Below are positions 60,108 through 64,000 of a stretch of DNA of 64,000 bases, piece after piece. Within the stretch, counting starts at the first letter, position 1; each line of letters starts with the position of its first letter. The notes beneath the pieces were generated by a model. The model was not told where the DNA came from and did not search any database. It saw only the letters and a program-made list of their open reading frames with translations. The stretch comes from Microbulbifer celer. Its GTDB lineage: Bacteria > Pseudomonadota > Gammaproteobacteria > Pseudomonadales > Cellvibrionaceae. The stretch spans positions 2,135,501 through 2,199,500 of the forward strand of contig NZ_CP087715.1 in NCBI RefSeq assembly GCF_020991125.1. The letters run 5' to 3'. The position numbers and the translations under genes are program-made.

Positions 60108-61031
60108 TTAGCCGAGCTTTACGCCCAGGGATTCCGCTGCTTTCTGGACAAATTTGATGGTTTGATTGAATCCACCAACAAACTCCTGCTGGCCTTCTCC
60201 ATCAAGAATTGCATCCAGGTTCTGCAATACGTTTTCCCCGGTCTGTTGCTCCGGCGGTAAATAGATACCGTCGGTTTCATAGATACGGGTGCAGGCATAC
60301 CCGCCAGCACCGGCGCACAGGATCATACGGTTGGGCGATTCTTCCGCGACCAGCGCGATCAGGCCCGCTGTCACCGATTCTGGAGTGAGCAATTCCAGTG
60401 CCTTTGAGTCGGGAATTACATCTTCAGTCATCCGTGTGGATGCGGTGGGAGAGAGACAATTCACCCGGATGCCGTACTTCTCTCCTTCCATGCACAGGGT
60501 GTTCATAAAGCCTACGACTGCAGTTTTTGCCGCACCGTAGTTGGACTGACCGAAATTACCGTAAAGCCCGGATGAGGATGTTGTCATGACAATCCGGCCA
60601 TACTGCTGCTCACGCATGATCTCCCAGACCGCCTTGGTACAGTTGACGGTTCCCATCAGGTGCACATCCAGTACCAGCTTGAAGTCTTCCAATGACATTT
60701 TGGCAAAGGATTTGTCGCGTAGAATCCCGGCATTGTTGACAAGGATATCCACACTGCCCCAGCGCTCCCGCGCCGCGTGCACCATGGATTCAACCTGCGC
60801 ATAGTCGGTAACATTGGCGCCGTTGGCCATGGCCTCACCGCCGGCGGCTTCGATTTCCGCAACCACCTGCTCTGCGGTACTCAGCGAACCGCCTGAACCA
60901 TCTCGCGCACCGCCAAGATCGTTCACTACCACTTTCGCGCCGCGGCGGGCAAGCTCCAGTGCATGAGATTTTCCCAAACCATTCCCGGCACCGGTAACAA
61001 TTGCTACTTTTCCTACAAACGAAATAGACAT
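60108..61031 (-). CDS. SDR family 3-hydroxyacyl-CoA dehydrogenase-like (MFE-2 type)
   Basis: 307 residues, longer than typical SDRs. Cofactor loop [36 protein letters not shown] (~13-48) is that of peroxisomal multifunctional enzyme type 2, whose Asp favours NAD. Catalytic Ser-Tyr-Lys in [24 protein letters not shown] (~150-172). A C-terminal extension (~260-307) is beyond the SDR core. Works on (R)-3-hydroxyacyl-CoA, matching the MaoC hydratase next door. ATG 61031 has GGAAGA upstream. Confidence 0.88.
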   Translation of the reverse strand: MSISFVGKVAIVTGAGNGLGKSHALELARRGAKVVVNDLGGARDGSGGSLSTAEQVVAEIEAAGGEAMANGANVTDYAQVESMVHAARERWGSVDILVNNAGILRDKSFAKMSLEDFKLVLDVHLMGTVNCTKAVWEIMREQQYGRIVMTTSSSGLYGNFGQSNYGAAKTAVVGFMNTLCMEGEKYGIRVNCLSPTASTRMTEDVIPDSKALELLTPESVTAGLIALVAEESPNRMILCAGAGGYACTRIYETDGIYLPPEQQTGENVLQNLDAILDGEGQQEFVGGFNQTIKFVQKAAESLGVKLG

Positions 61032-61048
61032 ATTTTCTTCCAGATCCG

Positions 61049-61507
61049 TTATACAAACTGCATGAACAGCCATTCAGCGATCATCGCCGGCTTGTCCTCA
61101 CCATCAATTTCGACCGTGACGTCCAGCTTTATCTGGAACTGTCCAGGTTTTTTCTGCTGGATATCACTAATCTTTGCCCGGGCACGAATGCGCTGATCCA
61201 CCTTGACGGGATTGATAAATCGCACTTTATCCAGACCGTAATTCACGCCCATCTTGACCCCTTCTACGGCCACCTGCAGTTGCTCAGCGAAATGGGACAG
61301 TAGCGAAAGGGTCAGAAAGCCATGGGCAATCGTAGAGCCGAACGGGGACTTTTTTGCCGCGACCGGGTCGACGTGAATAAACTGATGATCCAGCGTACAG
61401 TCGGCAAATGCACTGATTCGCGCCTGGTCAATCACCAGCCAATCCGTGGAGTCAGTTTCCCGACCGATATATTCTTTGAACCCTGTTGTAGGTATCACAG
61501 TAGCCAT
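61049..61507 (-). CDS. MaoC family (R)-enoyl-CoA hydratase
   Basis: 152 residues, single hot-dog. Hydratase 2 site: ISAFADCTLDHQFIHVDPVAAKKSPFGSTIAHGFLTLSLLSHF (~31-73), with Asp, His and Ser/His of the family, though the usual GD-x-NP-x-H is changed to TLDHQFIH. It hydrates 2-enoyl-CoA. Lies 17 bases before the SDR gene. The ATG at 61507 is chosen; an upstream in-frame extension overlaps the neighbour and lacks similarity. Confidence 0.85.
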   Translation of the reverse strand: MATVIPTTGFKEYIGRETDSTDWLVIDQARISAFADCTLDHQFIHVDPVAAKKSPFGSTIAHGFLTLSLLSHFAEQLQVAVEGVKMGVNYGLDKVRFINPVKVDQRIRARAKISDIQQKKPGQFQIKLDVTVEIDGEDKPAMIAEWLFMQFV

Positions 61508-61520
61508 AACAATCTCCTTG

Positions 61521-62315
61521 TCAGAATGCGGATACGCCGCCATCAACCGCCATTGCCTGCCCGGTGACATAACTCAGTGCTGGCGAGCACAGCATAACCA
61601 TAGCGCTGACGATTTCTTCCGGTTCTGCCAGCCGTTTCATCGGTGTGCCAGCAGCAAAAATCGCGTGGGTCTGCTCAATCTGTTCTGGTGACCCGGGCAT
61701 ATCCGTCAGCATCGGGGTAAGGGTGTAGAAAGGACAGATGGCGTTGACGCGTACATTGTGACGCGCGTACTCCACCGCGGCGGTACGGGTGAGACCAATT
61801 ACCGAGTGCTTGGCAGCGGAATAAGGCGCTACCTTCGGTGCACCACCGAGACCGGCCATGGAACTGACATTGAGAATGGTACCGGTGCCCTGTTCACGCA
61901 TCAGTTTCAACTGATGTTTCATGCCGAAGAATACGCCTTTTACATTCACGTTGATCTGCTGGTCAAAAGTCTGCTCATCCACCTCCTCGAAATAGAACAT
62001 GGGCGGCGCGATCCCGGCGTTGTTGACCGCGACATCCAGGCACCCGAACTGCTCCCTCGCCAACGCCACCATCGCTCCGCAATCCGTCTCCGAAGTCACA
62101 TCACACCGAATTGCGGCTACGGACACACCGTTGCCACCCAGCTTTTCCACCAGGGTATCCAGAGGGGTTTCATTAATATCCCCCAGCACCAGACTGGCAC
62201 CACGCCGCCCCAGCTCTTCTGCCAACAGGGCACCAAAGCCGCTGGCGGCGCCGGTAATCAGTACAACCTTGTCGGTAAAATCCAATAGCGGATCGCGTTG
62301 AAATTTCGCAGTCAT
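61521..62315 (-). CDS. SDR family oxidoreductase
   Basis: 264 residues. Gly motif LITGAASGFGALLAEELGRRG, NAG motif LDVAVNNAGIAPPM, Ser in ILNVSSMAGLGGAPKVAPYSAAKHSVIG (Tyr-x3-Lys) and the terminal SYVTGQAMAVDGGVSAF. Classical SDR, most like 3-oxoacyl reductases; the substrate is likely an acyl-CoA or alcohol of the same pathway. Its ATG overlaps the stop of the next SDR (TAATG), so the two are coupled. Confidence 0.88.
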   Translation of the reverse strand: MTAKFQRDPLLDFTDKVVLITGAASGFGALLAEELGRRGASLVLGDINETPLDTLVEKLGGNGVSVAAIRCDVTSETDCGAMVALAREQFGCLDVAVNNAGIAPPMFYFEEVDEQTFDQQINVNVKGVFFGMKHQLKLMREQGTGTILNVSSMAGLGGAPKVAPYSAAKHSVIGLTRTAAVEYARHNVRVNAICPFYTLTPMLTDMPGSPEQIEQTHAIFAAGTPMKRLAEPEEIVSAMVMLCSPALSYVTGQAMAVDGGVSAF

Positions 62316-63091
62316 TACAGACCTCCGCAAGACGTCAGGCCACCGTCCACCACGATGCACTCACCATTGGTGTAGCTCGAGGCATCGGATACCAGGTACA
62401 GCACCGTGCCGGCCATCTCTTCCGGCTCGGCGTGTCGGTGCATCGGGATATGACCGATGGCGGCATTGTAAATTTCTTCGTGAGAAAACAGAGCGCCGGC
62501 AAATTTTGTTTTGGTGAGTCCCGGCAGCAGCGCATTGACACGAATGTTGAACTGCGCACATTCCTTGGCAAAAGCCTTTGTCATATTCACCACTGCAGCT
62601 TTGGTAATGGAATAAATGCCCTGACCAACTCCTGGCTGTAACGCATTAATGGAGGCGGTGTTGACGATGCAGCCACCGCCGTTTTCCCGCATCAACTTTC
62701 CACCTTCGACAGAGGCGAAAAAGTATCCTCGGATATTGACATCTACCGTCTTCTGGAAAGCGCCCAGGTCCGTATCGAGAATGTGTCCAAAGTAGGGGTT
62801 GGTTGCTGCATTGTTAACCAGAATGTCCAGTTTTCCGAAACGGCTGCGAATCGTGGAAAACAGCTTTTCAATTTCCTCCATATTGCCAATATGACACGGC
62901 AGGGCCTCCGCCTTACCACCCGCATCGGTGATCGCGTCCGCGACTGCCTGACAGCCTTCGATCTTGCGGCTGGATACCAGAACGTGAGCGCCCTGCTCTG
63001 CCAGCAGCTTGGCAATGGCTTCTCCAATACCTCGGCTGGCACCGGTCACCAGCGCAACTTTTCCATTCAGATCAAATAATTCAGTTGCCAC
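62315..63091 (-). CDS. SDR family oxidoreductase, FabG-like
   Basis: 258 residues. VALVTGASRGIGEAIAKLLAEQG (~11-33), LDILVNNAATNPYFG, Ser-Tyr-Lys in IVNTASINALQPGVGQGIYSITKAAVVN and the closing SYTNGECIVVDGGLTSCGGL. The start is GTG at 63091 with GGAGAGAG before it. Similar to dehydrogenases found beside acyl-CoA dehydrogenase and APH-type kinase genes in beta-oxidation islands. Confidence 0.88.
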   Translation of the reverse strand: MATELFDLNGKVALVTGASRGIGEAIAKLLAEQGAHVLVSSRKIEGCQAVADAITDAGGKAEALPCHIGNMEEIEKLFSTIRSRFGKLDILVNNAATNPYFGHILDTDLGAFQKTVDVNIRGYFFASVEGGKLMRENGGGCIVNTASINALQPGVGQGIYSITKAAVVNMTKAFAKECAQFNIRVNALLPGLTKTKFAGALFSHEEIYNAAIGHIPMHRHAEPEEMAGTVLYLVSDASSYTNGECIVVDGGLTSCGGL

Positions 63092-63142
63092 AATCTCTCT
63101 CCAATACTTTGTTCTGTTTTGACTAATCAGTGATGGTTTCCG

Positions 63143-64000
63143 TCACGCCTCTTTGGCAATGACATCCAGTGCCAGCTGGGCGAGCGGCTCAACGAATGCG
63201 CCTAGACGAGCTGCATTTTTGCTCGACGCGTTGCCGTCGGCAGCTCGCTTGGCCACCCCCTGGATAATCGCCGCCAGGCGGAAAAAGCTGAACGCGAGAT
63301 AAAATGCCCAGTTGTCGATACGCTCGATTCCCATACGCGCACAGTAACGCGCCACATACTCCTGCTCAGAAGGGATACCCAGAGCTTTCCGATCAACGCC
63401 CATCAGGCCGGATATATTGCCGCTGTCTGCCGGCATACGCAGTTGCATACATTGATAGGCGAGATCGGCAAACGGATGACCAAGCGTAGAAAGCTCCCAG
63501 TCGAGCACCGCGATGGCACGGGGCTCAGTGGGATGAAACATGATGTTGTCGAGACGATAGTCCCCGTGGACCAGGGCAATACGACCATCATCTTCCGGCA
63601 GGTGCTGCCCCAGCCACTGGATCAGCTGATCCATGGCAGCGATGGGCTGAAGCTCCGAGGCGCGGTACTGCCCCTGCCAACGCTCGAACTGACGTTCAAA
63701 GTAATTACCGGGCTTACCGTAGTCCGTGAGCCCCGCCGCCTCGATTTCGACGCTGTGCAGGGCAGCGAGTACCCGGCTCATTTCCTCATACATGGCGGAG
63801 CGCTGGCTGTTGTCCAGTTCCGGCAATGCCGCGTCCCAGTAGATGCGGCCTTCGCAGTATTCCATCACATAGAACATAGAACCGAGTACGTCACGGTCTT
63901 CGCATAAGTGCATGACTCGCGGGACCGGGACCGCACTGTCCTGTAGTGCGCGCATTACGCGAAACTCGCGATCGACAGCGTGGGCAGATTTGAGGAGTTT
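63143..64000 (-). CDS. APH-fold phosphotransferase family protein (5' end outside window)
   Basis: At least 285 residues; the frame is open to the window edge, so the start is missing. Kinase-like marks: catalytic loop IALVHGDYRLDNIMFHPTEPRAIAVLDWELSTLGHPFADLAYQCM, with the Asp of HGD-x3-N and the metal Asp of LDWE. FYVMEYCEGRIYWDAALPEL upstream matches ACAD10-type phosphotransferases, which are linked to acyl-CoA dehydrogenases in handling of 4-hydroxy acids. Fits the acyl-CoA cluster. Confidence 0.88.
   Translation of the reverse strand, partial: KLLKSAHAVDREFRVMRALQDSAVPVPRVMHLCEDRDVLGSMFYVMEYCEGRIYWDAALPELDNSQRSAMYEEMSRVLAALHSVEIEAAGLTDYGKPGNYFERQFERWQGQYRASELQPIAAMDQLIQWLGQHLPEDDGRIALVHGDYRLDNIMFHPTEPRAIAVLDWELSTLGHPFADLAYQCMQLRMPADSGNISGLMGVDRKALGIPSEQEYVARYCARMGIERIDNWAFYLAFSFFRLAAIIQGVAKRAADGNASSKNAARLGAFVEPLAQLALDVIAKEA

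Overview
The window reads like chromosome of a marine, Microbulbifer-like gammaproteobacterium (inference from gene content and moderately high GC; no marker gene allows a firm genus call). It carries a sodium-pumping oxaloacetate decarboxylase, a Na/Ca antiporter, an NhaC-type antiporter and a DASS symporter, a carbohydrate esterase, TonB-dependent iron uptake and gammaproteobacterial housekeeping neighbourhoods such as mutS-fdxA and cbpA-cbpM.

Layout. 1-9.1 kb: an exported methyltransferase-like protein, then a plus-strand block gcvR-like, trmL, fldB, mnmC (tRNA wobble modification and flavodoxin), a DUF502 protein, a secreted glutaminyl cyclase, a lipoprotein and recQ. 9.1-14.3 kb: a serine-hydrolase relic, yrbG, cbpM/cbpA, ompW, bolA and djlA. 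14.6-19.8 kb: oadGAB sodium pump, dusC and tRNA-Arg(ACG). 19.8-30.4 kb: a MaoC-like protein, a CE2-type esterase and a five-gene Fur-type iron operon (TonB receptor, PepSY helix protein, DUF2271, DUF4198, flavoprotein reductase) divergent from a LysR regulator. 30.6-41.4 kb: nhaC-like, an MFS exporter with an amber-interrupted small secreted protein upstream, ppnN, a periplasmic aldose epimerase and sugar MFS pair, mutS and fdxA.

41.7-53.7 kb is the accessory, surface-oriented part: a BamE-OmpA fusion, an unrecognised alpha-toroid-type protein overlapping a Mur-ligase-like gene of clearly lower GC, a candidate MITE-like element, and, convergent to them, a 2432-residue BapA-type adhesin. The adhesin has two pure Asp-Ala tracts (182 and 66 dipeptides) and nine near-identical 93-residue Ig-like repeats. 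54.1-64 kb: a CMD/AhpD-like protein lacking one of the two active cysteines, SOS-type dinB, a DUF6116 protein, a degenerate ECF sigma factor with a probable membrane partner, then an acyl-CoA/beta-oxidation-type cluster (quinone reductase, thiolase, three SDRs, MaoC hydratase, APH-fold kinase) running off the right edge.

Three intergenic copies of one structured repeat (two small GGAT-loop hairpins enclosed in a long stem whose sequence differs between copies but stays self-complementary) lie at about 0.1, 5.0 and 14.5 kb. The strongest candidates for something undescribed are that repeat family, the toroid/Mur-ligase gene pair next to the (Asp-Ala)n adhesin, and the iron-reduction operon.
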